Made by a program: the position numbers and the translations under genes. From NCBI RefSeq assembly GCF_020618475.1, contig NZ_CP085335.1, forward strand, positions 62,001 to 126,000: a DNA stretch of 64,000 nucleotides. The letters are read 5' to 3'. The notes below the pieces were generated by a model. That model was not told the DNA's origin. It ran no database searches and worked only from the letters and a program-made list of their open reading frames with translations. This document shows positions 18,799 to 27,375 of this stretch, one piece after another. This stretch comes from Haladaptatus halobius. GTDB taxonomy: Archaea > Halobacteriota > Halobacteria > Halobacteriales > Haladaptataceae. The first letter of the stretch is position 1. Every line of letters starts with the position of its first letter.

Positions 18799-19764
18799 TT
18801 ACAGGTCGACCGTGCGGAACCGTCGGTAGCCGAGCGCCACCGGCACCACGGCCCAGCAGACGAGGACGACGAGGGCGAACCACCTGGTGTAGTAGAAGGC
18901 GTCTCCCGGCGGCATCCACATCCCGCCCGTCTTCATCAAGGCGTCAGTGGCGGTCTGGTACGCCTCCACGGGATTGAGCCTATCGAGGAAGACGGCCCAC
19001 TCGGGTTGCGGCCCTCGCGGCGTCGAGAAACCGTTCAGGACGTATCGGAGTACGTTCGAGATGGCCGTCCAGCCTATCAGCGTTAGGAGGAAGAAGACGA
19101 CGCTCCCGACCAGCGCGCGATTCTTCGTCTTCACCGCGGCCGAGATGCTGACCCCCGTCCCCGTGTAGGTCGCCCCGAGGTGGAGACCGAGCGCGAGGAA
19201 GACGGCGAGGTCGTCCGGCGGAATCGACCCGCCGAAGGCGAGGAAGACGACCGCGTACGCGAGGACGCCGGTCAGCATCGCCAGCGCCCCGTTCGGATCG
19301 AGACCGGTCGTCGGCTCGTCCAGCACGAGCAGGTCGGGGTCGCCGACGAGCGCCATCCCGAGGACGAATCGCTGGCGCATCCCCTTCGAAAATCCCTCGA
19401 CTCGGCGATCTGCGGCGTCGAGGATGCCGACGCGGTGGAGGAGTTCGTCGGGGTCGTCGTCCGCGCCGCGGGACTCGACGACGAACGCGACGTGCTGGCG
19501 GGCGGTCAGGTGATCGTAGGCGTGGTAGGCGTCGGGGAGGACGCCGACTCGTTCGTGGACCGCGCGAGTCTCGCGCTGGGCGTCGCGTCCGAAGACGCGG
19601 GCGGTGCCGGTCGTCGGACGAACGTAGTCGAGCAGGATATCGATGGTCGTCGATTTCCCGGCGCCGTTTGGGCCGAGGAAACCGAACACCTCGCCTTCTT
19701 CGACGCGGAGGGCGACGACGTTCCCGAAACGCTTGGTCACGCCGTCCAATTCGATGGCGGGCAT
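18799..19764 (-). pseudogene. ABC ATPase collapsed onto the C-terminal half of its permease (NosF/NosY-like)
   Basis: A single 321-residue frame. Residues 1-160 are an ABC ATPase: Walker A GPNGAGKS (31-38), an FSKGMRQR signature (125-132), Walker B LLVLDE (145-150) and the D-loop GLDPNGA. At residue 160 (near base 19284) the sequence becomes a membrane protein: LTGVLAYAVVFLAFGG and further spans to the end, matching the second half of a NosY-type permease. The switch helix with the H-loop His and the first half of the permease are missing. A shorter in-frame loss sits before Walker A, where VVALRVEEGEVF lacks the usual strand. Both suggest a non-functional relic made by in-frame deletion. ATG 19764 starts the ATPase fold. 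Confidence 0.75.
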
Positions 19765-19799
19765 GCCGGAAAATAGTAGCGCGCTGACATATGCTTTCT

Positions 19800-20234
19800 T
19801 CACGCCTCGCCAGAGCCGAGTTGTCGAACCGTCAGCACGGGCGTCGGGCAGGTACGGACGACGCGCTCCGCGACGCTGCCGATGAGGAATCGGTTCTCGC
19901 CGTGGCGACCTCGGGTTCCGGTGGCGACGACGTCGGCGTCGTGTTCGCGGGCGTACTCCCGGATTTCGACGGCGGGGTCGCCCTCGCGGACGGTGGTGAC
20001 CACGTCGCGGTCGGCGTGGTCGCGTACCGATTCCAGCGCCTCCTCTCCCTCCGATTCGAGGGCGGCGTGGAGTTCCCCGCGGAGCTTCTCGGGCGAGGAT
20101 TCGACTTCGCCGGCGTCCACAACGTAGAGGGCGTGTACTTCGGCGTCGAACCGGCGCGTAAGGTCGAGCGCGATTCTGACCGCGCGAACGACGCTCTCGG
20201 AGCCATCGGTGGCGATGACGACGGTGTCTAGCAT
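19800..20234 (-). CDS. Universal stress protein (UspA family), ATP-binding type
   Basis: A 144-residue single-domain Usp. The N-terminus LDTVVIATDGSES contains the conserved Asp, and the C-terminus has GTRGRHGENRFLIGSVAERV, fitting the G-x2-G-x9-G-S ATP-binding motif. Such proteins form dimers and respond to stress. I chose ATG 20234. A longer frame adds seven basic residues with no family match. It is divergent from a second Usp at 20510, the two sharing a 275 bp intergenic region that may coordinate them. Confidence 0.9.
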   Translation of the reverse strand: MLDTVVIATDGSESVVRAVRIALDLTRRFDAEVHALYVVDAGEVESSPEKLRGELHAALESEGEEALESVRDHADRDVVTTVREGDPAVEIREYAREHDADVVATGTRGRHGENRFLIGSVAERVVRTCPTPVLTVRQLGSGEA

Positions 20235-20434
20235 CGTTCGTCTTTCTCGTCCCATCGCTCTTAAACTCTCAGGAGCGGACGTCTCCCTCTGGTCGCCGGA
20301 GCGACTCCCGTTCGTTGCGAGCGGTGCTTCGTGATCTAATCTTTCGGCTCAGGGGCTAAATTGCGTCTATCCAAATGGCTAAGTTCTTGTGTCGTGTGCT
20401 ATCAAGACGCCCGACGGGGCAAGGTTGCACCCAG

Positions 20435-20457
20435 ACCGCAATCTCTCCGATTGCGGT
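20435..20457. promoter_or_regulatory. Perfect 9-bp inverted repeat upstream of a Usp gene
   Basis: The arms accgcaatc and gattgcggt are exact inverted copies around a five-base centre (tctcc). The repeat lies 53 bp before the Usp ATG at 20510, in the region between the two divergent Usp genes. It could be an operator or a hairpin in a transcript. There is no T-run after it, so a terminator is less likely. Confidence 0.4.
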
Positions 20458-20509
20458 TTGTCGGAGCGGCAGGAGAAGGTTTTTGGCTCATCTGCGCACA
20501 CTCACAGGT

Positions 20510-20965
20510 ATGACCGAGCCGCCAGTCGAAGTGAACACGGTGCTCGTTCCGGTGGACGGGAGCGACGAGTCGGTGCGAGCGATCGAGTACGCGGTCGGCA
20601 TCGCCGAACAGTACGAGGCCGACGTCCACGCGCTGTACGTCCTCGGCGAGGAGATGTCCCGGGCGATAGAGACGGGCACCGTCGAGGAGGACGACGTTAT
20701 CGACGAAACCGAGTCGTTCATCGAGAGCGCCCGCGCCGTCGCGGACGACGCGGGCGTCGCCCTGGGTAACTCCATCGCCTACGGCTTCTCGACCCAGCGA
20801 AAGCTCCAGCACCCCGGCAGCGCCGTTCTCGACTGCGCGGAGGAGATCGACGCCGACTTCCTCGTCATCCCGCGGGAACCGCTATCCGGCGAACCCGGAG
20901 AGGTGCTGGAAAAGGCGGCGGAGTACGTGCTGCTGTACGCGAGTCAACCCGTCCTTTCGGTCTGA
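20510..20965 (+). CDS. Universal stress protein (UspA family), motif-poor type
   Basis: A 151-residue Usp-fold protein: NTVLVPVDGSDESVRAIEYA at the N-terminus and FLVIPREPLSGEPGEVLEKA near the C-terminus, then VLLYASQPVLSV. The glycine-rich ATP motif G-x2-G-x9-G-S/T is replaced by PREPLSGEPGEV, so nucleotide binding is doubtful. The ATG at 20510 gives the normal Usp start. A longer upstream frame carries no domain. It is divergent from the canonical Usp at 19800-20234. Confidence 0.85.
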   Translation: MTEPPVEVNTVLVPVDGSDESVRAIEYAVGIAEQYEADVHALYVLGEEMSRAIETGTVEEDDVIDETESFIESARAVADDAGVALGNSIAYGFSTQRKLQHPGSAVLDCAEEIDADFLVIPREPLSGEPGEVLEKAAEYVLLYASQPVLSV

Positions 20966-21029
20966 GATCGTCTAGTTCCGTCGAGACGAGCTCAGAAATT
21001 GGTCACCTTCGATTGAATCCGTCCGTCGT

Positions 21030-21345
21030 CTATCTCCGAGGCTGCCCCTCGACGTCCCTGAAATACTGCGCTAGCTCGTCCGCCCGCACCTCGTCGCTTT
21101 CGTGGAGATACGCTATCTCGGTTAGCGACAGCGATTCGCCCGATTCCAACTTGTGGCGCAACTGCTTCGCGGTGAGCGACTGGAAGGTCACGTCCAGTCG
21201 AATGGTCGCGGCCCGGTCGCCCTACGCCTTGGCCATGTTGATCCCCTCGTGCAGCACCGTTTCGAACTCCAAGTCGGTGTATTCGACCGCTCGATACAGG
21301 AAGGAAACGGCGGACACGAGGGCGTCGAACGCCTCGGTGATATCG
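21030..21345 (-). pseudogene. Remnant of an unidentified conserved protein with an internal stop
   Basis: On the minus strand one frame reads EAFDALVSAVSFLYRAVEYT, LEFETVLHEGINMAKA, then a TAG, then RAATIRLDVTFQSLTAKQLR and SLTEIAYLHESDEVRADELA, ending at TAG 21030-21032. The composition on both sides of the stop is that of a real protein, so a single nonsense mutation (near 21222) has probably killed it. Its upstream end is lost at the junction with the PCNA-like fragment near 21340. I do not recognise the family. Confidence 0.5.
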
Positions 21346-21865
21346 TGGGGATGGCTGACCGCGACCAACTCGTCTACTTCACGCTCGATGCGGAGACGCG
21401 CAAACTCGAGATTCGCATCTGCGAACTCACGTACACCCTCGCATTTCTAGATCCGGAGACGGTTCGCTCGCCGCCCGATCAGACGAACTTCAAGTTCGAG
21501 TTCGCGGGGGGAATCGTCACCGACGCTGAAGATATCGGTCGCGCGGTAAAAGCGGCGGATATGGTTTCGGATCACGTCACGTTCGGCATCGACGAAGAGC
21601 GAGCAGCCTTCTACGTCGAAGCGGCGGGTGACACGGACGACGTGTCGCTCGCGTTACCGGCCGACGAACTCGTCGAGTTCACGCCCGGGGACGCACGCTC
21701 GCTGTTCTCCATCGATTATCTGAAAGCGATCGAGCGGGCGATGCCCCGCGATCTCGAACTCGACCTCCAGCTCGGAACGAACGTACCCTCTCGGTTCGCT
21801 ACGCGTTCGCCGAGGGTGCGAGCTCCGTCGAGTATCTGGTCTCTCCCCGGATAGCCGCGAACTGA
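21335..21865 (+). pseudogene. PCNA (sliding clamp) paralogue, truncated and frameshifted
   Basis: The frame GDIVGMADRDQLVYFTLDAE matches the end of the first half of archaeal PCNA. It continues with TRKLEIRI, the linker, DIGRAVKAADMVSDHVTFGI, GDTDDVSLALPADE and SLFSIDYLKAIERAMP, all matching the second half of haloarchaeal PCNA in order. After ELDLQLGTNVP the frame breaks near 21790, and the final strands SVRYAFAEGASS and VSPRIAAN appear in another frame, ending TGA 21863-21865. The first ~75 residues of a clamp are absent. PCNA rings need both halves, so this cannot make a normal clamp. A functional pcn gene must exist elsewhere. Confidence 0.8.
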
Positions 21866-21949
21866 GAACTTCGATGGGATGCGCGTCTCGCGTCCGCAGC
21901 GGCCCGTGATGACACAACCCTTTTACCCGCAAAGGCCGCCCATCGCTGT

Positions 21950-22480
21950 ATGGACGGGACGACGCCGAATTTCACGGCACATCAGCGGGCGATGCCGTTT
22001 TGGGAGAACGTTCTCTCCGACATGGATGCGACGGCGGCGGAGTACGAGGAATCGGGCTGGGAGACCCTGCAACTCCATCCGGGCGACGTGACGCCCCTCT
22101 GGACGGAACGGGACGACGAGTTCGGGCTGGACGTGCTCGTGCCGGACAACGAGTTCGAAACGTTGGAGACGCTGTTGGACGGTGTCGAGTTCGACGCGTT
22201 CGAAGCCTTCCGGGCGCTCGGAGACGGCCTCGTCTTCCTCGTCGTCGTCATGGAAGACTACGACGCCGAGACGGCGGTCTGCTATCCGGCGTACTACGAC
22301 GTGCAGGGCGACGAGAAGATGCTGGTGGACGCGATGGCTGCGGGGGAGATGCACACCTTCGTCCGGACGCTGAGCGACGACCGCATCCGGTTCACCCACG
22401 ACGACCCGGACGTGTTCCGACCGCCGGAGTCGGAAGACGTGGACGAAACGGACGCGTCCGACGAGACGACCGAAGAGTAG
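21950..22480 (+). CDS. Conserved haloarchaeal protein (DUF7529-type)
   Basis: A 176-residue acidic soluble protein. The N-terminus has AMPFWENVLSDMDATAAEYE, followed by GWETLQLHPGDVTPL, then a central VFLVVVMEDYDAE strand and MAAGEMHTFVRTLSDDRIRF near the end. It closes with an Asp/Glu/Thr tail. I recall it as DUF7529, restricted to haloarchaea; function unknown. It converges directly on the DUF5806 gene, with one stop codon immediately next to the other. Confidence 0.7.
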   Translation: MDGTTPNFTAHQRAMPFWENVLSDMDATAAEYEESGWETLQLHPGDVTPLWTERDDEFGLDVLVPDNEFETLETLLDGVEFDAFEAFRALGDGLVFLVVVMEDYDAETAVCYPAYYDVQGDEKMLVDAMAAGEMHTFVRTLSDDRIRFTHDDPDVFRPPESEDVDETDASDETTEE

Positions 22481-23290
22481 CTACTTATCGCCGATGTCAC
22501 GCCCGCAGTGCGGACACTCCATCTCGTCGTGGCGCAACTGCTCGCTCGACGCGCGCACCTCGCGCATGACGCTCGAAATCCGGTCTTCTGCGGCGAGTTC
22601 CTCGTCCACCGAGAGGTCGACGCCCTCGACTTCGAGCAGGAATTTCGCCACCTCGGTCACCTCGTACATCACGTCGTCTAGGTCCTCGGCGGTGAAGAAT
22701 CCGGACATCGCGCCGTAGAGGAAGGTCGCGCCCGCTTTCCGAACTTTCTCCTCGAACGCCGACCGCGCCTGATTGACCGCCTGCGGGGTGTACGTGTCGG
22801 TCATGAACGGGACGAGGTGCGGGAGATTGTTCCCGATCTTCGTCATCTCGACGCCCGTCTCGGTTCGGAAGTCGGCACAGAGTCGGGCGATGGCCCACTC
22901 GCGGGCCGTGATGTAGGTTCGGTCGCGCAGGAACTCGTTGACGCGCTCGTACTGCGCGCCGTCCATCTTCTTGAACCGCGCGTACTTCTGCACGTCCGGC
23001 GGGAGTTCGGGCGCGGCGTCAGGCCCGCCCGGCGCAGGGTCGGACGCGTCTGAAGCGGTGTCCGAATCGCCCGGCGTTGTGTCAGGGCCGTCCCGCGTCG
23101 GGTCGGCGTCGTTGGACGCGGTGGTCGGTGAGTCAGACTCCGGCGGTGTCTCGTCGGACGCCGGAGGTGCGTCGTCGGATTCTCGTGACGTCTCGTCGGA
23201 TTTTCGCGGCGCGTCGTCGAGCGTCTCTCTCGGTGCATCATCTCGGTCGTCCTCCGTCTCGGGTTCCGGTGGGGAGGGGTCGTTCGACAT
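22481..23290 (-). CDS. Conserved haloarchaeal protein with disordered N-terminus (DUF5806-type)
   Basis: A 269-residue protein in two parts. Residues 1-95 are low-complexity, built from repeated D/E/S/P/T units such as DAPRKSDETSRESDDAP, and surely disordered. Residues ~96-269 form a conserved helical domain: YARFKKMDGAQYERVNEFLR, EWAIARLCADFRTETGVEM, FLYGAMSGFFTAEDLDDVMY, ending in a CPHC motif (MECPHCGRDIG). I recall the domain as DUF5806. The single Cys pair could bind metal only with a partner or in a dimer. Role unknown. Confidence 0.75.
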   Translation of the reverse strand: MSNDPSPPEPETEDDRDDAPRETLDDAPRKSDETSRESDDAPPASDETPPESDSPTTASNDADPTRDGPDTTPGDSDTASDASDPAPGGPDAAPELPPDVQKYARFKKMDGAQYERVNEFLRDRTYITAREWAIARLCADFRTETGVEMTKIGNNLPHLVPFMTDTYTPQAVNQARSAFEEKVRKAGATFLYGAMSGFFTAEDLDDVMYEVTEVAKFLLEVEGVDLSVDEELAAEDRISSVMREVRASSEQLRHDEMECPHCGRDIGDK

Positions 23291-23366
23291 ACGCCGTCGT
23301 TACCGAGCGGAACGCAAAAGCGTATCGCACCCAACTGTTTTGACACCCGACGGGAATGGGAGATGT

Positions 23367-23735
23367 ATGAAGGTGCTACTGGGAATCGGCGGAAGTGACG
23401 ACTCCTTCACCGCGCTTGAACAGACGGTCTCGCGCGCGATGGCGGCGGGCGACGATCTGACCGTCGCCGTCCTCGACAACCCGGAGAGCGACCGGGCGAA
23501 AGACGAGATCGGCGAGAAGGTCGAGGCGGTGCTGGCTGACGCCGACTTCGACGCCGCCATTCGGGACGTGTCGGGCGACCCCGGGAGCCGACTGCTCGAC
23601 ATCGCGGAGAGCGAGGGCTACGACCAGATCGTCCTCGGCGGGGGCCAGCGGAGTCCGATGGGGAAGATTCGACTCGGCCACATCGCCGAGTTCGTCCTGT
23701 TGAACTCGCACGTCACGGTGAAGCTGGTACGATGA
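23367..23735 (+). CDS. Small universal stress protein
   Basis: A 122-residue Usp-fold protein, shorter than usual. It starts KVLLGIGGSDDSFTALEQTV and ends with QIVLGGGQRSPMGKIRLGHI and VLLNSHVTVKLV. The glycine-rich motif G-x2-R-S-P-M-G-K-I-x-L-G is close to the ATP-binding consensus. Its TGA overlaps the ATG of the GNAT gene (ATGA at 23732-23735), so both are likely co-translated. Confidence 0.8.
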   Translation: MKVLLGIGGSDDSFTALEQTVSRAMAAGDDLTVAVLDNPESDRAKDEIGEKVEAVLADADFDAAIRDVSGDPGSRLLDIAESEGYDQIVLGGGQRSPMGKIRLGHIAEFVLLNSHVTVKLVR

Positions 23736-24253
23736 GCGAACCTCGTCGCTTTCCGGACGAACCCGCGGGTCCGTTTTCGGAGCCGCCGCTCTCGTTCAAC
23801 GACCGCGAGGGGCGCGAGATAGAGATTCGGCCCTACGAGGAGAACGACGAGGAAGCCCTCGTCTCGATGTACGTCGATTTCGACCCCGCCGACCGCGCGC
23901 AGGGGATTCCGCCGGCCACGGAACCGCGAGTGCGCGATTGGGTGAATACCTTGGCCGAGGGGTTGAACGTCGTCGCGTGGCACAGCGACCGCATCGCGGG
24001 CCACGCGACGCTCGTCCCCGGCGGCAACGACGCGTACGAACTCGCCATCTTCGTCCATCAGGAGTACCAGCGCGCCGGTATCGGGTCGCACCTCATCCGC
24101 ACCTTGCTGGGCTACGGACGAGAGCAGGGTATCGAGAAGGTGTGGCTCACAGTGGAGCGGTGGAACCGCGCCGCGGTGAACCTCTACCGGAACGTTGGCT
24201 TCGAGACCGCCGACGCGGAGAGCTTCGAACTGGAGATGGTGCTGCGACTGTAG
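23732..24253 (+). CDS. GNAT family N-acetyltransferase
   Basis: A 173-residue GNAT protein that would move an acetyl group from acetyl-CoA to an amine. Motif A is YQRAGIGSHLIRTLLGYGRE (Q/R-x-x-G-x-G/A), preceded by ELAIFVHQEY. Motif B is the NRAAVNLYRNVGFE region that binds CoA. The first 30 residues (PDEPAGPFSEPPLSF) are a Pro-rich extension. It is coupled to the small Usp by a four-base overlap. A sensor-plus-acetyltransferase pairing recalls bacterial Usp/GNAT combinations, but no substrate can be inferred. Confidence 0.85.
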   Translation: MSEPRRFPDEPAGPFSEPPLSFNDREGREIEIRPYEENDEEALVSMYVDFDPADRAQGIPPATEPRVRDWVNTLAEGLNVVAWHSDRIAGHATLVPGGNDAYELAIFVHQEYQRAGIGSHLIRTLLGYGREQGIEKVWLTVERWNRAAVNLYRNVGFETADAESFELEMVLRL

Positions 24254-24333
24254 CGACTCCGGAGTATTTCCGTGTCGCGTGCTACACTTAATCGAACGAT
24301 TTTTGCTGACGCGAAGACCATAGCCGGATAATC

Positions 24334-26961
24334 GTGTCCGATTTACTGTCCATCTCGAATCTCAAAACCCAGTTCCACACCGAACGAGGGACTGTCAAAG
24401 CGGTGGACGACTTCGAGTTGACCATCCGCGAGGGTGAAACCGTCGGCCTCGTCGGTGAATCCGGTTCTGGCAAGAGCGTCACCGCGCTCTCGGCGATGCA
24501 ACTCATCGACGACCCGGGCGAGGTCGCCAGCGGTGATCTACGGTTCCACGACGCCGAAACCGTCGCCCGGTTCGCGCGCAAGTACCCGTCGGGCGTCACC
24601 ACCGACGCAAAGAGTGGCTTCATTGTCGTCGAGAGCGCGACCGTCGACCGGGGGCGCGCTCCAGACGGCGAACTCCTCGACGATTCGGAGCTGTCGGAGG
24701 CCGAACGCGCCGCCCGGCTAGCCCGCGAATATCCCGACGGAATCGCGGTCGAGGGGGAGGAGAACGACGAGGCGTACTTCACCATCGAGAAGGGGTACGT
24801 CGACCTGATGGCCGCGCCGGAATCGGCCATGCGGGACATCCGCGGCGGCGAGATGGGAATGATATTTCAAGACCCGATGACCTCGCTCAACCCCGCACTC
24901 ACCGTGGGCGAGCAGGTCTCGGAGAGCTTGCGCCTCCACCAGTACGGCGGGAAGAAGAATGATAACTGGTGGAACGCGGTGCGGGAGATTGCCCCGAAGG
25001 TCGGCGGGGGCGACATCGACGAGCAACTCCTCCAAGATACCATCGATATCCTGGAGGAGGTCGGCATCTCGGAACCCGAGTCTCGCGTGGACGAGTATCC
25101 CCACGAGTTCTCCGGCGGGATGCGCCAGCGCGTGCTCATCGCCATCGCGCTCGCCTGCCGCCCGAAACTGCTCATCGCGGACGAGCCGACGACCGCGCTC
25201 GACGTGACGATTCAGGCCCAGATTCTAGACCTTATCAACGACCTCCAAGAGGAGATGGGCATGTCCGTCTTCATGATCACGCACGACCTCGGCGTCGTCG
25301 CCGAAACCTGTGACCGGGTCGCCGTGATGTACGCGGGCGACCTTGTGGAGGTCGGGCCGGTGGACGAAATATTCCACAACCCGAGTCACCCGTACACCTA
25401 TACCCTACTTGAATCCATCCCACGCGAGGACAAAGAGCGGTTGACGCCCATCGAGGGGAACGTGCCCGACCTCATCGACATGCCCGAAGGATGTCACTTC
25501 GCACCGCGATGTCCGTGGGCGCAACCGGAGTGTACGCAGGGCGAGATTCCGCACCTCCAGCACGGCCCCGAAGACGTAGACCACCGGGCAAAATGTATCC
25601 TCGAGGATTTTGACGAAAGCGAGTACATCAAGGAGTACGAGAGCATCACGACCGAAAGCCACGCCACGGACGAGACGCTGATGACCGTGGATAGTCTGAA
25701 AAAGTACTACTCGCGCGCGGACGACTTCCTCGACAAGTGGCTCTCGGACGGCAATCAGAGCGTGAAAGCCGTCGACGGCGTGAGCTTCGACATCTACGAA
25801 GGCGAGACGCTCGGCCTCGTCGGCGAATCCGGCTGCGGAAAATCGACCGCGGGTCGTTCGCTGCTCCGCCTCGAAGCGTTGACCGACGGGCGGGTGGTCT
25901 TCGCCGGAACCGACCTCGGCGGACTGGACGACGATGAACTCCGGGAGAAGCGTAAGGACATGCAAATGATCTTCCAAGACCCGCTCTCTAGCCTCGACCC
26001 CCGGATGACCGTCGAGCAGACTATCGTCGAGCCGCTGAAGATTCACGGACTGTCGAAGGGGAACCGAGACAACCGGGTCACGGAACTCATGGAGGCGGTC
26101 GGTCTCGAACCCGGCCAGCGCGACCGCTACCCCCACGAGATTTCGGGCGGACAGCGCCAGCGCGTGGGCATCGCCCGGGCGCTGGCGGTCGACCCCGACT
26201 TCATCGTCGCCGACGAACCGGTCTCGGCGCTGGACGTGTCGGTGCAGGCCCAGATACTCAACCTGCTCGAAGACCTCCAGGAGGAGTTCGGCCTGACGTT
26301 CCTGTTCATCGCCCACGACCTCTCCGTCGTGCGCCACATCTGCGACCGCGTCGCGGTGATGTATCTCGGCCAAATCGTGGAGGTCGCGGACACGGACGAA
26401 CTGTTCGCCGACCCAAAACATCCCTACACGCAGGCGCTCCTCTCGGCGATTCCTGAACCCGACCCGCGGGCCGACACCGACGACCGCATCATCCTCGAAG
26501 GCGACGTTCCCTCGCCCATCGACCCACCGAGCGGTTGTCACTTCCGAACCCGCTGTCCGAAGATAATCCCGCCGGAGGGGATGGACATTGACCAGCGAGC
26601 ATACCGCGAGGTGATGGACTACCGCGAACGGGTCGAAGACCGGGCCATCAACCTTGAATCGGTGCGCGAAGAAGTCACGGCGGACGACGTGCCGGTACCG
26701 GAGGCGACCGCTACCGACGGCGGAACGCCACCCGACGGCGCGTTCCACGCCGCGCTCTGGAACCACCTATTCGAGACGGAACCTATCGGTGAGCCTCGCG
26801 CCGTCGTGGAACGGTCGTTCGACCGCCTCGAAGAGGATGATTGGGAGGGTGCGGAGTCGCTCCTGCGCGACCATTTCACCAGCGTCTGCGAACGCCAAAG
26901 CCCGATCCTACAAGACACCGCTCACCCCTCTGCGTGCCATCTATACGACCAACCCGAGTAA
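24334..26961 (+). CDS. Dipeptide/oligopeptide ABC transporter ATP-binding protein, DppD-DppF fusion
   Basis: An 875-residue protein with two complete ABC ATPase domains. Domain 1: Walker A GESGSGKS (41-48), signature FSGGMRQR (259-266), Walker B LLIADEP (279-285), His 317. Domain 2: Walker A GESGCGKS (497-504), a [14 protein letters not shown] signature and [10 protein letters not shown]. Each ends with an oligopeptide-type Cys motif ([22 protein letters not shown]). It powers peptide import for the permeases at 29098-31040. An unusual ~90-residue insert (about 74-162) separates Walker A from the Q-loop of domain 1, and a ~100-residue tail follows domain 2. The start is GTG. A 413 bp gap separates it from the binding-protein gene. 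Confidence 0.9.
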   Translation: MSDLLSISNLKTQFHTERGTVKAVDDFELTIREGETVGLVGESGSGKSVTALSAMQLIDDPGEVASGDLRFHDAETVARFARKYPSGVTTDAKSGFIVVESATVDRGRAPDGELLDDSELSEAERAARLAREYPDGIAVEGEENDEAYFTIEKGYVDLMAAPESAMRDIRGGEMGMIFQDPMTSLNPALTVGEQVSESLRLHQYGGKKNDNWWNAVREIAPKVGGGDIDEQLLQDTIDILEEVGISEPESRVDEYPHEFSGGMRQRVLIAIALACRPKLLIADEPTTALDVTIQAQILDLINDLQEEMGMSVFMITHDLGVVAETCDRVAVMYAGDLVEVGPVDEIFHNPSHPYTYTLLESIPREDKERLTPIEGNVPDLIDMPEGCHFAPRCPWAQPECTQGEIPHLQHGPEDVDHRAKCILEDFDESEYIKEYESITTESHATDETLMTVDSLKKYYSRADDFLDKWLSDGNQSVKAVDGVSFDIYEGETLGLVGESGCGKSTAGRSLLRLEALTDGRVVFAGTDLGGLDDDELREKRKDMQMIFQDPLSSLDPRMTVEQTIVEPLKIHGLSKGNRDNRVTELMEAVGLEPGQRDRYPHEISGGQRQRVGIARALAVDPDFIVADEPVSALDVSVQAQILNLLEDLQEEFGLTFLFIAHDLSVVRHICDRVAVMYLGQIVEVADTDELFADPKHPYTQALLSAIPEPDPRADTDDRIILEGDVPSPIDPPSGCHFRTRCPKIIPPEGMDIDQRAYREVMDYRERVEDRAINLESVREEVTADDVPVPEATATDGGTPPDGAFHAALWNHLFETEPIGEPRAVVERSFDRLEEDDWEGAESLLRDHFTSVCERQSPILQDTAHPSACHLYDQPE

Positions 26962-27345
26962 TCTACGATCGACTTGAGTGACTTGTCTGCTTCTGCTTTC
27001 TCTCGTCTGTTACCCGCTATTTCCTATTAATTTCCGCTTTCTTACCCATCCGACAAACTGTTTCTGGTAGAAGTAATTCGGTTCCAATGCAGGGTCTCAT
27101 GGATCCGACCAGCGGATTCTGCCTCGTTCGAGCCGAGCGTCCGCTTCGAGCAAGCGATTCGAATTCTCGGCCACGACGTGTCGTCGAACGAATTCCGAAT
27201 CGATTCTGCATTTAGTTTCCTTGCACCGAAGACAAATCTATTCCATTTTATCAATTTTCAATGTGTGGATAGATGACGAATCACTGCTTTTGACTGATTT
27301 TATGCGGTGTTTCGTACGTAGACTATCTATTATTGGTTCGGTATG
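26962..27345. other. Long spacer between importer ATPase and binding-protein genes
   Basis: This stretch holds no convincing gene. A 64-codon minus-strand frame (27017-27211) has arginine-rich, non-halophilic composition and is a chance ORF. The spacer presumably carries the 3' end of the ATPase transcript and the upstream promoter elements of the binding-protein gene. Confidence 0.5.
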
Positions 27346-27352
27346 TTTATAT
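27346..27352 (+). promoter_or_regulatory. TATA box for the peptide-binding-protein gene
   Basis: The run tttatat is centred about 27 bp before the ATG at 27376. This is standard haloarchaeal spacing for a transcript that starts at the initiation codon. Confidence 0.5.
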
Positions 27353-27375
27353 GGAACATGTGAGCACAGTGCCGT

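Noticed and set aside
16877-18919. A 680-codon minus-strand frame spanning the BtpA and DHH genes
   Set aside because: Only its last 264 codons encode a real protein (BtpA). The first part is arginine-rich antisense-phase reading of the DHH gene.
25405-26766. 453-codon minus-strand frame opposite the Dpp ATPase
   Set aside because: It is the antisense of conserved ABC motifs with no domain of its own.
27017-27211. 64-codon minus-strand frame in the importer spacer
   Set aside because: Basic, Arg-rich product unlike halophilic proteins, with no start signal or neighbour.
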